A stretch of 64,000 bases of DNA, taken from assembly GCF_047496725.1 (NCBI RefSeq), contig NC_132977.1, positions 9,585,501 through 9,649,500 on the forward strand, in the 5' to 3' direction. A model generated the notes under the pieces. That model worked only from the letters and a program-made list of their open reading frames with translations, made no database searches and had not been told where the DNA came from. This DNA comes from Anoplolepis gracilipes. Lineage: Eukaryota > Arthropoda > Insecta > Hymenoptera > Formicidae. A program made the position numbers and the translations under genes. Positions 1 through 14,061 of the stretch are shown piece after piece (within the stretch, counting starts at the first letter, position 1; the number at the start of each line of letters is the position of its first letter).

Positions 1-613
1 TATCGTTGTTTCTCATGGTACGTTATCCGGTTCCACAAAAATATTTAGCTGTCTCAAAGTGGATGCATCACACCTACGCTTTGTTGCGTCGATTAATAAT
101 ATCTATAGAAAAATATCTTTTTATTCAAAGAATCTTTCATTCAAAGAAATTAATCGACAAAAAGATACATATTATTTTATCTACCATTTATAGACTTTTT
201 CTCGCGCGTATATATTTTTTAATCGAATCTTTCAAAACACAAACTTTCAAGCATCTATTCTATTTATATTTTTTAAAGATTGATGCAAACTTATTGATTA
301 CTACTGATAACATGTTTTTAACTTTGAAACTGCCAACGAATTTCGTGTATACAAGAGAAGGATCAATATAGTTTTTCATTTACGCAGCTTTTTTTTTTTC
401 CCGCAAATTTTCGCTTTTTACGAAATTCCGTGGGTCAGGTGCCTTTCGAATATAGAGACATGCGGCAGCGACAGATCAAGACAACGGACGATTGCGTTGA
501 TCGACGTGTATCCGGATGTGCGGCGAGCTGAGCGGTTTATAAACGGGCTCGTAAAATACACGAGACACGTCCGTTTGCGTTAACGCGTCTCTATTCGAGT
601 AGTCGCGGCGAGA

Positions 614-645
614 GGGAGAGAGAGAGAGAGAGAGAGAGAGGAGAG
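614..645. repeat. AG microsatellite
   Basis: Uninterrupted AG dinucleotide run inside a CpG-rich patch. Confidence 0.9.
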
Positions 646-2210
646 CCCGATCGATCGCGCACCTTCCGGTGTTCCGCGAGCGCAGCTGCGTCCCGTGATG
701 TGTCCCGTGTGCGATTCGCACGAAAAGCTATTATCCCGGGATAGAAGTGTGTGCACAAACGGCCAATGGTGGCGGTGTGCGGTGGGCCTGGACCTGGACG
801 ACTGCCTGCAATCCGGGGATTCGTGCGCGACGACGACGGCAGGTCTTTCGCACGCGCTAGTCACTATGTTACTATTTATAGAACGTTCAAACCTGTAGCT
901 CTTCATATACTCGCGGTTTTCTCTGAATATTCGTTTAAATCGATCTCCAGCGTGGTTTAAAGAGACAAACGCGTGACATTTTTGCGAACGGAATGTACGC
1001 ACGCGAGCTCTTTCTTTTCAACTTTTTTTATTTTAATATTGATTTGATTTTCACACTGGTAATTGGGACGAATAAGAATATGTAACGATATTATATTGAT
1101 ATTGTAACGTTTATCGGTTTATTATCTTTTTTTAATTATTTCAATCGTAAATATCAAATTAAGTTAATATAAAATCATATTTAATTAATTTGACAATTAA
1201 ACGGCGGATAATTAATTTTTATCTCTCTTATTTCTGATTGTTCCAATTTTAGACGCAATAATTGCATCTAAATGTGGATATTCTATATTTATTCTATGAG
1301 ATGTTGCCGCGTCGGCATTCGTGGAAAAGCTGTCATTGCGAAATTATGACCTGGTTATTACAGCTGTATCCAGTTTATGTCCATGTATTACGTATCATTG
1401 CATTTAATGGCTTTCCCTTCGAATTGCGCAAATTGCAAAGCGGATCCATCGTTATTGTGCTTTCTGTATGATTACAACGTATTAGTTGTTGATGATGTCG
1501 TGATTAGTAGGTGTTGCTTTATGCGTGAACAAGAAGCATGATTGAGCAATGTGTAATATGCATTTGTCAAATCAACTTGTAAATCGTAAATGCTTCGTTT
1601 TTCCGAATTATGAAAATTACGAACTGTGAAAATATCGGTGAGTAAATATCTGCGCGAGATTATCAGATTAAAAAATCAGTTTAAAATATCTTCAAAGTTT
1701 TTTATATTTATATTACACACACTATTACAAGTGAAAAAATGAGAAAAAGTCGTATGTATAATGACACATGAAAACACATTAAAATGAAAATTGACATCTT
1801 TGTGCAGAGTAATGATTTCGTATTGAGTCAGTCATGAATTATCAAGTCGTTATATCAACAAATAAATATATATTAACATATTTCATCTTGAATTTAAAAT
1901 CCATTTATGTCTGAAAGAAAATTAGAAAAATCGCGCATATATCTTTGTTTTAGGCCAATAATGAACAAGTAAATATGTACGTAATATTATAATCCAATCG
2001 TTTTGATGCTGAAACAAAGCGCTGTGACAAAACGAAAACCATTGGACCATCTGTGAATTCGTTACCACGCTCGCCACGCCCGAAAGCTTCGTATTATTAA
2101 ATAAATGCAATAATTGTCCTAAATTTTAAGCGCGCATACACATATTAATATTTGATAACAGCAACCGCAATAATTGTGTAACCATGCAAAATTCCCGAGA
2201 TTAACGAATA

Positions 2211-2234
2211 TATAATAATAATAATAATAATAAT
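2211..2234. repeat. ATA trinucleotide repeat
   Basis: About eight ataata units, ending at tgtataa. Confidence 0.9.
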
Positions 2235-2327
2235 GTATAAATAATATAATAATAGAAAGTAAGTCACATACATACAAAAGAAAAAAAGAGAATCGATTCG
2301 AATCATTGATCAAATGTATAATTTATC

Positions 2328-2355
2328 AAAAAAAAAAAAAAAAAAAAAAAAAAAA
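2328..2355. repeat. Poly-A run (28 nt)
   Basis: Homopolymer A run. No retroposon body was recognised upstream of it. Confidence 0.95.
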
Positions 2356-4251
2356 CTTGCACGCGTACCACATCATCAAATTTATTAATAATTCATTTAA
2401 TTGAGATACCATTAAATATATTAAAAATTCTCCGTAGAAAACAATTGTTGAAATTTTGATCGGATGGTCTCAAACGATCGTTTTGAATTGATCCGGCCTC
2501 TAATTAATCGGAACATTTCGTTCTGTCATAAGGGCGTAAGATGAGAAATGACAACGAGAAAACGCGAACGCGTGTTATGGAGGAAACGAAGAGTTTGAAT
2601 GCGCAACGAATAATTAAACGTCAATCGCACGCCTACTCGTCGGGCACAGATTTAGAACCGTTGCACTGACTCTCTTTCTCTCTCCTTCTCATCTCCGCTC
2701 ATTTACCTGGCTATACTATATCTGATGCGCACATACAGTATACCAGCAGCTGTTGATATAACTATGAACCGTCATCCATTTAGAGCAACAGCTGCATCGA
2801 TCATCGAGAATTTCGCGTCCGTATGATACGACATACCACATTGATAAACGTGTCGTGCAATGCAATGCAATACAAAATACAATACAAGGTTGGAAAATAC
2901 GTACGCGTGGAATGTTAATAAATTGAAACAACATTGATATACAACAACGTATGCGCGAGCAATAAAATTTTTTAAATTTTTCGTAAAAATTTACAAACTG
3001 ATTTTATTTCAAACGCTTACGATTTAATTTTATATTTGATTATTGAAATCAAGCTCTCGACTGTGTAGATGAAAACGAAAATACATAATTCATGGAGAAT
3101 GTAAATGTGGGGCGATACACGGGACATCACAATGGAACGGCTATAAAAGGTTCTAAAGACCGAGGTGTAAAGTGACAATGGATGAGGAGGGTAAACACAA
3201 GGCGTGAGAGAGAAAAAGAGAGAAAGAAAGAGGGAGAAGGAGAGAGAAAACAGTCAAAGAGGAAACGACGCGAGAGAAAGGATGACAAAGAGAGAGAGAT
3301 AGAGTTCCGCAGAGCGGTGAAAGATTAATGGTGTCGCGTAATGTCCCGGCTGCTGATTAACTTGGATTCTATCAAAGTACTTCACAATTCGTTAATCTCT
3401 CGATTATTATCATCGTACCAAATCTTCCGAACCTGTTGCACTCCTTTCAGCGATTATTTTGCGTAATATAACCATTTCTTTTTCTTGAGAAAATTATCCG
3501 TTGTTTTTATTATGATTAGTTTATTATTATACTAGGCAAAACTTTCTCTTAATTCTTTATTTTATTGCAAACAAGTTCCTTTCAATATATATGTCACGTC
3601 ATCTCATTCTTAAAATTTTCATTAACTTTATTATAAATCGTTTTTGCACATTTTTTTAAATTTAAATCTTTTTCTCAGCAATATTACGACAATCTTAAAA
3701 AAAAAAGATGAAAAAAATAATGATATAGATTGTTTAAAAATACGAAATATAACTAAATAGATGAATAACTTGTATACAAAACAAGTAATCTAAATTAATT
3801 TTTTTTATGAATAAATATGTAAGACAAAGTACAATTACATTATACAAGTAAATACTTTAATAGTTTTTTATTTCAATATTAAATATTTTAATATCAATAA
3901 TTTCTTTTTGAATATGTGCATACGTTAGATTGTTAAAAAAGAAATTATATTTACTCGGGGAATACTATTGTTAACACAATGGACCGATGTGCTAATAATG
4001 TTGAAAGTTTCAATGTAATTCATGACGAAAAGTCAATAATCAAGACTAAAGAGACGACATGAAACACTATATTATTGTTCGCGCAGTAGTAGATATCAAC
4101 GATACGTATCACCGATATCAGTGTTGAAGAACTTTGGCCGATCGATAGAAGTTCGAGAATCTAAAGCGAATTTAAACTCTTGAAATTCAAGTTTCGGACG
4201 CCTCGAAGGTGCTTCAATTATGGCAGTAATCAGTGCTCTAATTATACTCAC

Positions 4252-4320
4252 TTCTGTGTCCTTTATCCATGACCGGATCTCTTCTCAGCTTCACTCTCCT
4301 CTTCGCATTCATCCGTGGAG
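4252..4320 (-). CDS. Rim: Rim exon: start of the PDZ region, last exon in the window
   Basis: This is a 69-nt exon with a strong acceptor (atattttctttcag|CTCC) and donor (CACAGAA|gtgagt). The split codon G+CT gives Ala, followed by PRMNAKRRVKLRRDPVMDKG and HR, leaving one base in phase 1. The basic R-V-K-L-R-R-D-P segment followed by D-K-x-H-R is what I expect at the first strand of the RIM PDZ domain, whose carboxylate-binding loop would follow on the next exon. I see no exon with such a loop between this one and position 1, so the rest of the PDZ lies outside. Confidence 0.84.
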
Positions 4321-6327
4321 CTGAAAGAAAATATAAATCTGAAAATTTAATCTCGTTAAAACTTTAAATATAACGAGCTTTCATCTTTTGATGTATTAAT
4401 AATATTCAAGGAAAGTAAACTGTGAAATTTAATAATAATGAATAAAAAATGAGTATAAATAATAATACGCGAATGTATGAAGATATCTACCTATAGGAAC
4501 ATGTTAGAGAAAAGATTTAGCTGTAATCGTGAGATTTAGTTTAAAAATTCAATTCAATTCGTGAAATATGAAAAGAGAAAAAAAGAACTGACATGTTTTT
4601 TTTTCCAATTTTAAAATGAAATATAAATTGAAGTTACAGATTAAATAACAGCTTGATCTAATTCCGTAAAATAGAACAAAGAACATGATGTATCATAAAA
4701 TAGCTGTGATTTAGCGAAACAACGCTGTTTCCCGTATTGCTTTTCAACGTGACGGATTTGCTTTTGCGCGAAGAAACGAAATTTCTTTTAACGTTGTCAG
4801 TTACAATTATCGTTATTACTCGCGTAGATTGTACGTAGCTGTCTGTCGTTTCATATACGCTGATAAAAACTGTTCTGCAGAGGAATGAGTTTAATCAAAA
4901 TATCCGATGTATTTCGCCATGGCAGCGAGAATCTCTGTTTAATACACGTTAGAAGTAACGGCGACTATAAAAGGCGAAGCGAGATAGGAACATCATGATC
5001 GAGATTTTCGAGCAGTTCCCTTTTTATAATGCACCCCAACGATTTCTGCTCGATGTAGCGTTAAGGCGATTTTGGCGTTAACCCCGATTGCATCCCATCT
5101 ATGTTCGATCTCGACACGTCATCGTAACCGCTTTGAAAAATTGACCCGCCGATGACCCGCGGATAAGCTTGGAATAGGAATAGACCTGTCGAAGCGGCAA
5201 AGGGAAAATGAATGAATATTTAATCGCGCGAAACGCAGATGTATTCAGGTACTTATATTTAGAAAGATAAAAAGGAGATGAGAAGTACAAAGAGGATGTA
5301 TTATATTTTATATATTTTATGCAGAGCAAAGAATAATTATTTTAAAAGGAAGGAGAAACAAACATTTTAAGGAACATTTAATTGTAACGTGAATAAAGAA
5401 ATTGTTAAATCTTGTATATTTTGCGTTTCAAGTCCGTCTAATTTGAAATGAAAAAAAAAAAAAAAAAAAAAAAAAACTCGTGAAACACGCTTCTGTGTGA
5501 ACTTTGTTAACTTCGGGTACAGTGAGAGTTTGAATGCCGCGCGATTACTTAGCACGGAAAGTGCTTGATTATCTTTCCATGTTTTTCACTTTTCCGTCCG
5601 CCGGTTATCATGATACGTTTGTTGGCGAGAAAATTAATCTTCTACATTAAATAAATCGAAGGCCATAACTATTTAAATGAGAAACTGGAACTCTCCCAAG
5701 TGTTACCAAGGTAAAAATTTGTTAAATATATATATAATATATTAATATAATATATCTGTGTGTGTTAATCCTTTTTTTTTCATAGCTTTTTCATTTTTGA
5801 TGTAATATCTTATACAAAAATTTAAAAATTAACAATTCATGCATATATATACATATAATATTAATATTTAATTACGTATATACATATATATATACATGGT
5901 GATAAAATTGATTGGCAATGACAAAGAGTAATGTATATTTGCAATTGTATTTTTAAAGAGCGAAATCGCAGTTATTAAATTGTAATATATTTTTATTCTA
6001 TATAATTAAACGAAATTACATAAATATAAGATTGAACCATTTTTATTTTATAAAAAACAAATTTAATGATTAATATACGACCTGATTAGTTTGCGGCACA
6101 TTTTTGTCACATACTCGTGTGAATTTCCTTTAATTTACGAGATGTTGCGTAGACCGTATCTCACCCCTAGAGACGTAAATCAATTACGTGACCCACTAAC
6201 AGTTTCAACAAACGGCTCTCTCGTGCAAACTGTGTTATCTGTCGTCGCAGCGGCAAACTTGCGCATCGTAAAATTACATACAATCACTTTAACACAGGGT
6301 TATCTTCGCACTTCCTCTCGGCTCTCT

Positions 6328-6366
<39 letters not shown>

Positions 6367-9300
6367 ATTTCTTTCTCTCTCTTTCTCTGGAGAAAGTATT
6401 GCTCTCACTATTTTTCTCATTTCCTCTCGTACGCAGCTTGTTGCATCACAGTTTATCGAGACAGACGACGGTGTAATCCGCCTTTCGATCGACATGCTGT
6501 TAATGAACACGTGGACAGATCGCGATTCGCACGTGACTCTCGCATGTCGTGTCAAATCGCGATAAACTGCCGTCAGTGCAATCGATATAACGGCCTACAG
6601 TTGGATAGCCGCTTTTCGAGCGAGAAAAATGAAACGATCCGTTTTTCCAACCGCCAGTCGTAACTCGGTGACCCGCACGACGAGAAGGAAAATGCGCTGT
6701 GTCGACTGGCCTCCCGATAAAATCTTCGACAAACCCATACGCGTTGGAAATCATCCAAGTGCTTCTTGCGTTCTTTTCAATTGTCAGATGTCATTTTTCT
6801 ATAAACGCGACGAAGTGATGCGATATCGTTATCGTGTGAAATAATTTCCGATAGATTCTCTGATTTTCTATCTTTTTTCAATTAATGATTATATAATGTA
6901 CGATCTAAAAATTTGATGAATGTAAAATGATTAATATTTGGTATAATAGTCACATTAATTCTCTCTTTATGTCGAGCATAGAGTTGCGTTATTATATATA
7001 TAAGAATTATTATTAATAAATGTAATGTAATTAAAATGTAATTGTTAATGAAACAAATTTTGTATGATTTCTGAAAAAATATATTTCCGCGTATTTCGTG
7101 AAATTTATAAATCAATCTTTCTTTCTCTGTGTATTAAAATAGTATTTGAATAACTTCAAAGATGATTTTCTTTTAATTTTAATTAAACGTGATGGAAGCT
7201 TTTATCAGAAGGCTTAAAAAAAACTAGGTCAGCTATAATAAAAAGGTACTGCATCGTGACCGAACTAAGTTAGTCTCAGCTAATGGTGATAAAATCATTC
7301 TGTTGACTATGTGTAGCAAAAATTATGTACGTTTCGCATATTATATAATCATTATTCAAAAATTATATTGTTATCTGCAATAATATAAACCTAGAACTAA
7401 CGTGAGAAGAAATAAGAGGGATATAAAACGTGCTTTAATCAAGATGTTCCTTGCTCTTTAATCCGCTCAGGGAAAATACTACGTTGAACCAACTGGTGAC
7501 ATGATGATAAAAAAAATTTTTGAATTTTTACAATAGAGAAACACTTGTCAATTTAGATAAACTATTTATACATTCGAGATTTCATATATTAAAAAAAAAA
7601 AAAAACAAAATATTCACGCCTTGCAACAAATGGCAGAACACGGTCTAAACACTTTCGAGTAAGATTCTTTCGCGATATACATGCATATTGAACGACAAGA
7701 CTGTCTCTTCTTTTTCTCTTAAATTAAAGAGTGTTCTTAATTTAAAAAAGCTACATAAATACATATCGCAAAAAATTTATCAATAGTCATAAATTGAAGA
7801 AAAATGTCACGTCTTTAAAATTGGACTGAGAAGAAAAAAGCCTTTGCACATAATTATTACAATAATGAGAGAGACAAATATACTTTATCTCAAATATATT
7901 ACGTTAATAAAAAATGAAGTAAAGTGAAATATAAAGATCCTTCATTTACAGAGCAGATTTTTCCGACCATCTCAATTATATATTATAATATCATTTCTTC
8001 TAAGGAAGATAGGATTCTAGTAGAGCTCGCGCGCGCAAGGCATATGCAAATCGAGGACAATGTTCGATTGCGCTCGAATCAGGTATCACACAACTCTAAT
8101 TAACCCAAATGTCGCACTATTCTAGGCAAAGAGACAGGCCGTTTCGTTTTCCCCAGGCAAATTAAATGGTATTTGAACATGACACCTTGGGCACGACATT
8201 CGAGTGTGGAGATCCATTATGACCTCCGAAATTAAATTCCAGATTCCTAATTAACAGAATTTCACCGCTGCCGGATAGAAAAAAACTCAGTGTTAACTAA
8301 AACCAGTGTTACCCGCGGAATTGAATCACTGCTCAGTAAGCTTGAAGCTCGATCGATCAAACGCACTCTCTTCCCACCTACAATTTTTTTCCGTAATACT
8401 AACATTTATGCACTCGTGGTGAAAAATTCCTGCGGTTTGTGGGTACCCAATATTCCCTTAATAAAGTACGAAATTATCCGTAAAAAATTAAATAATTAAA
8501 ATCGAGTCTTATGTATCTTTAATTATTTTTATTCACGATTAACTAATACTAAAGGAAGAACTATTTTTATGAAACGCGCGAAAAAGATAATTACATTTTG
8601 CTATATCGATTCATTAAAAATATGCTTTTATAAAATTAATAATACTACGAATATTTTCACTTTTGTCGAGTATAAAATTATAGAGGAATATTTGAGAGAC
8701 ATTATTCAAATGAAAAAAAAAACAACGATATTAGTTAATCACTAGAGGCAAAAAACGCACGCATCTTTTCGAAAGTAAAGTTTCGATAGTAAGTCTTACC
8801 AAGATCACTGTCAACATCATGAATGACGATCTTAATGCCCTCCCCATCGACCAAACTGCCCTGTCTAGGCAATTCGCGTTCTTCGGCTGCGACTCTGCTA
8901 ACAGCTGTTGGAGGGGCGCCTTTCACCGCTCCTGGTTGAGCTGATGTTAACGCCCTTATCGCGTTTATGTCAGGTCTGAAATAACATGTAAAATACCAAA
9001 CATGATTAGAAACATGAAAAGATCTTTCAAAAAATTTTTATTGTAGAATAACATTTTTTTGTGACGTCTCATTCATTTTTGCTACGCTTAATTAATTGTG
9101 ATCTGAAATTCAAGAGAACTAATTAAAATAGTCTAAATGGCTAAACTAAAATTAGAATTATTTTCAGAAACTTTGAGTATATATTCAAAATATTCTTATA
9201 TAAACATGTATACAATTTTTCTATCGATGTTCTAGTTTTAAAAAATTTATCGTCGACATTTGCATACTGTCAACAACGTGAATAAATCACAAAAATATTA

Positions 9301-12300
9301 GCGAGCTATTAGATCAACAATTAAAAATTTTATTTCTAAAGAAAACTAAATACATTTTATGTGAACCGCATATAAGCCGATTTAAGCAACCGATTATAAG
9401 TAAGTATATTATATAGGTTAAGCGAACTATTGCGAATTTAAGCCGCAAGATGGATATTGATCGTTCATATTGAAGCAAGTTTTGTTATTACTGAACTATC
9501 TCAGAATAATTGAGATAAGTTTATTAATAATTTCGTCAATGCTCGGGGCAAAGGTGAAAAATGTTACAGCCAATATTGACTCTCAACTTTCTCGGTTAAA
9601 ATTACGATAATAGACTTTAGAGAAATATTATTTTATTTGCTAAAACGGTATGAAATTGGTAAGAAATCATGTTGACTTGAAAATAAACTTTCAATGATTT
9701 AAGAAGTAGTGCAATTACTCTTTCGTTTATATACAATTTATTTATATCGAATGCTGTAATTAAAATTTATCTTGCTTCTGAAAAGTTATTTGTAATTTTA
9801 ACTGAAAAGTGAATTAAAAATAACTGAAAATGTAGATTAAAGAAAATGAGTTTTTTGCATTTAAAATTTGATTTAAGTATTATTTTAAAATCATTATTAT
9901 TAGAAAAGCAATATGAAAGCATTATTACAATCATTTAATCTTCCATCTCAAATATCTCAACATATCACATATATTATTCTATTATAATTTCTAAAAAAAA
10001 AAAAAAAAACTTTTCTCTTTCTTTTTTACGAGAGAAGATCATGAACGTAATAAAAAAGTTGGACTTTGTCATGCTTTAATTCATCAAATGCCTCTAACTT
10101 ATAACATAAAACAAGTTAAATCTTAAATTAGATTTTCTTTACGAGAAAGGAAGGCAAACGAAGACGACATGAAAAATACAGTTTCGCTACTGACATCTTT
10201 ACCAAAGAAAAATTAAGTTTATTTTTTATTTTTTATTTTTTTTACACTACGACGCGACTTTCAAACGTAGCCACAATTGCGTTAAACTGTTCCTCGTGCA
10301 ATAAGCACCGCCGAGCAAGCAATGAATTTATTCGCCCGCGCACAGCGTGATACCATGGACACAAATTACCACCCTAATTCCGCGCTATAAAGGCTAAAGA
10401 AGCTTACGTTCGAGCTTCATAAAGTAGTCACGACTGCCGTAACTACCATTTCATCCCACGCAAAAACGGCCAGTAGCTTTTCGGATTTCGTCGGATACAT
10501 TTAACGCTAAACGCGAAGCTCAGATTTTTAATTCGCAAAATAACTTGTGCTTGCGATTTTCATGTATAAGATGTAAAACTTCAACTACATCTAAACTTTT
10601 TCGGAATTTAAGTCTCTTCAAAAACCGATATGTTCAAGATTTTTCTCTAAGAATAATATTTTTTTTAAACATTTTGCAAAAATAATTTTATACGATAATA
10701 ATATAATATATATTAAATTAAACATATTTTATGTATCGAATAGGGAGTTTCATCTTTCAAATTTCTCTGAAAATAATCTTTTTCTTATATTTATTTGAAA
10801 AATTTTGTTTTACGGATATAGCTTTTCAAGAGGATCAATTAATAAATAACTAACTTGACGTAAAACGTGAGATACAAATATAAACATATTCGGGTCGGTA
10901 TATAAACATATGCCAAGAGAGAAGCATCGAAACACCGGTGCACATCAAACAGTTTACCATATGCGAAGCACTCAGTGTGCATCATATCGAAAGTTTCCGA
11001 CATAATCTTGCAAAGTTGTCCATGTAGAGGAGAAATTTCAGATAGTTACGACGAGAGCACTCGTTATAAACTAACGACGAAGAATACCAATAGAGTTCTA
11101 TTTTCGCGGTAAACAGTTTGATTGGAAACAGAATAAATAAAGGGAATGGATAAAGAAGTATAAAGGTTAAAGTTCATGTACAGATTTTGTATTTACGAAG
11201 TAAGAAGCACGAGTGATGTGTGTATATTTACTTAATGATTTTAATTGGAGCTGTATAAATTTGCAAATTTCTGACATTTTTTAATATGTGAAGAAATATC
11301 GTAATACTAGTGTTGAATTCTCATTAAAATTTAGGTACAGAAAATTTAGACTGAAAAATGTATACTATGTAAATCTATTTATTTCTTCAGCTTCTGCCAA
11401 GAAGGGACTTGTTTGGTGGTTACAAAAAATTTTCATTCATCCATCCATACCCGTTCATATCTCTTACAATATTATTAAATCTAATATAATATATCATATA
11501 ACATAAAACATAACATAACTTCTACTGAAAAATTTATACTAAGTTATTATCCAATTTATTCGTATAGTGACTTTAACTGGTTTTTTTGGAGGAATTTCTC
11601 CAAAGTTCACTTTACCAGGAAAACGTGACCGCGCGGTCTCGACGGTCGCTTTTGCAAAAGGGTCGAGTCTGACTCGCCCGAGAACCACAAGAGATATCTT
11701 GAAGAATAAGAAGGCGAGTTGAAGGAACATACACGTCTGTATCGCGTTCTACTTTCGAAGTAACGGAGCGGAAAGTTACCGCATCGCTTCTCGCAATAAA
11801 TAAAAATTCATAAGTTGGTTGTGAGCCGATTATACGCAAACGATTGTCTGCAAACCCCGCGGCTACGCTGCATTAAAAACAGACGATATCCTCTCGGTGT
11901 GTATGACGTTGATGCAACTGCCTCGCCGTATCCTCCCATTTTCTCTCGCAAATTGAAACTTGCAATTTCGCTGACGGCCGCGGCAGCGCGTGCCCCGCAG
12001 CGCTGGGCTTATCATTTCGCATTTTTATGCGCATCGCGGAAAAATCCCTCCCCCTTCGAGCAAAAGAAGTAAAAAAGCGACGCGAACGCCGAGGCGAATA
12101 AGACAGATTTCAAACGAGCCGTGCAACTTTTAACGAGTCTCGAGTGTTCCAAAAGCGTTTCCGCTTCCCCTGAGATGCATAATTTCACGATCACGGCACG
12201 TTCATCGTTGATTGTTTTCGAAGAGATGGAAATGCGAGAGAAAGATCACTATATATATATATATATATACACATACGTATGAAGTAATACTTTATCGACG

Positions 12301-13983
12301 TGACTTTTACGCTCTTTGTTAATTGTACTTTTTTTTTTTTTTTTTTTTTTTTTTAGTTAATTGTATTCCGTTACATAGCACAATAGCTTTACCATGATAT
12401 TGAAAAATTTCCTTCGTTATTTCGCATTTTATCAGCTCTTCTCCTCCGTGTCTTATTGTTTTCGGGACATTCGTAATTGCATTCTGAGTCTCTCTTTGAA
12501 GTATAACTTGCAACCATCGTTGTGCCCCGGAATACGGAATATAATTATGGAAAGAAGGTCAATTCTCCGCGGCGTTTTCTCTTCTGTTTATTACAGTCGA
12601 CGCACGAGTGATGCAAGAAAAATATATATGTATATTACAAAAAGAAATTTTTAATATATTATTTTTATAAATTGTTTAAAAAAAAAAAAATAAGTGGAAG
12701 ATTTTACAATCAACTACTCGAATTCACATCAACTACTTGAATTGGAAATGAGATTTGTCTTCTATATTCATGTTACGGAGATTAGTTCTTAAATAGACTT
12801 ATTGTTAGTTAAAGAGAGAACCCTTCAATTTTCAATATTTAATAATACTAAAATTAGATTCTCTTTATCTAATTTTTGTCGCGAAAGAATTGACCGGAGA
12901 TTCGTCAAAGAATCTGCTATTAACAGCGAGCGGCGACTATAAAGGCGTGATTGCTCTGCGAATGGATCTCCTTTCATCTTGCATTGATAGTTCTTCCTTC
13001 TATAACCGTGTTCAATCATATGAACTCGTGTGGTATCGACAAGAAGCGATTTTAGCCGCGAGCAATCAACCTTTCAAACGTGAATCCGTCGATTTTATAA
13101 AATCTTGCGTTAAACGCATGACTTTGTCGAATGTTAAGGACGTTTATTTCGTGGAAATAAAAATATTACACCCGTCGGCGAAACGTTTTTGCAAACATTT
13201 CGACATAGATCGAGATTGAAAAGTAGCGTGCGATCACGCATCTGCTTTTCCCTTCAAATCTTCATGTTTCGATGGAATAAAAAGTGCGTTTTAGTGAAGA
13301 TTTCCGCGCAAATCTCTCTCTCATTTCTGCGAGATATCTTTTTTAAATCGTTTCGTCGATATGTAGGAGTTTATTTTCAATATAGTTTTCCTTTCGTTTA
13401 TATATAAATTTTTTTCTTGCAATATATTACCAATTAGGAAGCTATATTTTTTCTTCATTTGTAATTTGTGTGCCAAAATATCATAGATTCCGAATCATCT
13501 GATATAGATGATATCTTATTGTAAGTTATATTATCTTTAGTCACGATTAAAGTTATTTGCAGGTTTTAATTGCAGTATTAATCAAATATAAATTAATCTT
13601 CCTAGTTTTCGTAATTAACAGTAATTTAGATCTTTTCATTTAGAAATTTTTCTAAAATTTTACTCTCATATAATTGTGTAGAGGCAGTATAAATAAGTTA
13701 ATTTTTTTAATATATAAAGGAGGATTCGATAGAAAGAATGAAATGTACCAGTTAGATTCAAAGAGAGAGCGTAGTCGTTGTGACGTATATAACTTGCGTT
13801 TCTATTTTCCGTTCACATTTTTGGCTTCCTGTCCTTTTACGTTCGTCGCCATTAACCTTTAGAAAACGGAATTTCCTGGTAAAAGCGTGCCCTCAACTCA
13901 AATTAAATTCCAAACGTATATTCTTTTCTTAAAATGTAGATTGAAATCAAAGCATGAATATGCATTGTAAATAAATTGGCAAG

Positions 13984-14061
<78 letters not shown>

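Larger units (their letters stand above)
1..4251 (-). other. Intron of Rim downstream of the PDZ-start exon (continues beyond the window)
   Basis: No supportable exon was found here. A minus-strand PDZ loop exon was looked for and not seen. The stretch holds a CpG-rich patch at about 430-870 with an AG microsatellite, an ATA repeat near 2211-2234, a 28-nt A run at 2328-2355 and a purine-rich zone at about 3200-3310. The rest is plain AT-rich intron. Confidence 0.6.
4321..8799 (-). other. Rim intron (about 4.5 kb)
   Basis: The intron lies between the two exons nearest the PDZ domain and has GT/AG ends. It contains a 26-nt A run (5451-5476), a CT microsatellite (6329-6364) inside a locally CpG-richer patch (about 6090-6840), and a short A run at 7591-7605. 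No coding exon was recognised. The open frames at 6091-6663 arise from the CT repeat and neighbouring CpG-rich DNA. Confidence 0.6.

Noticed and set aside
580..1002. Overlapping open frames on both strands near the window start
   Set aside because: CpG-rich DNA with few stops; no splice context, no family similarity, and the wrong content for the expected PDZ exon.
6091..6663. 190-residue open frame, plus strand
   Set aside because: It spans a CT microsatellite and CpG-rich intron DNA, with no recognisable domain, and lies opposite the Rim transcript.
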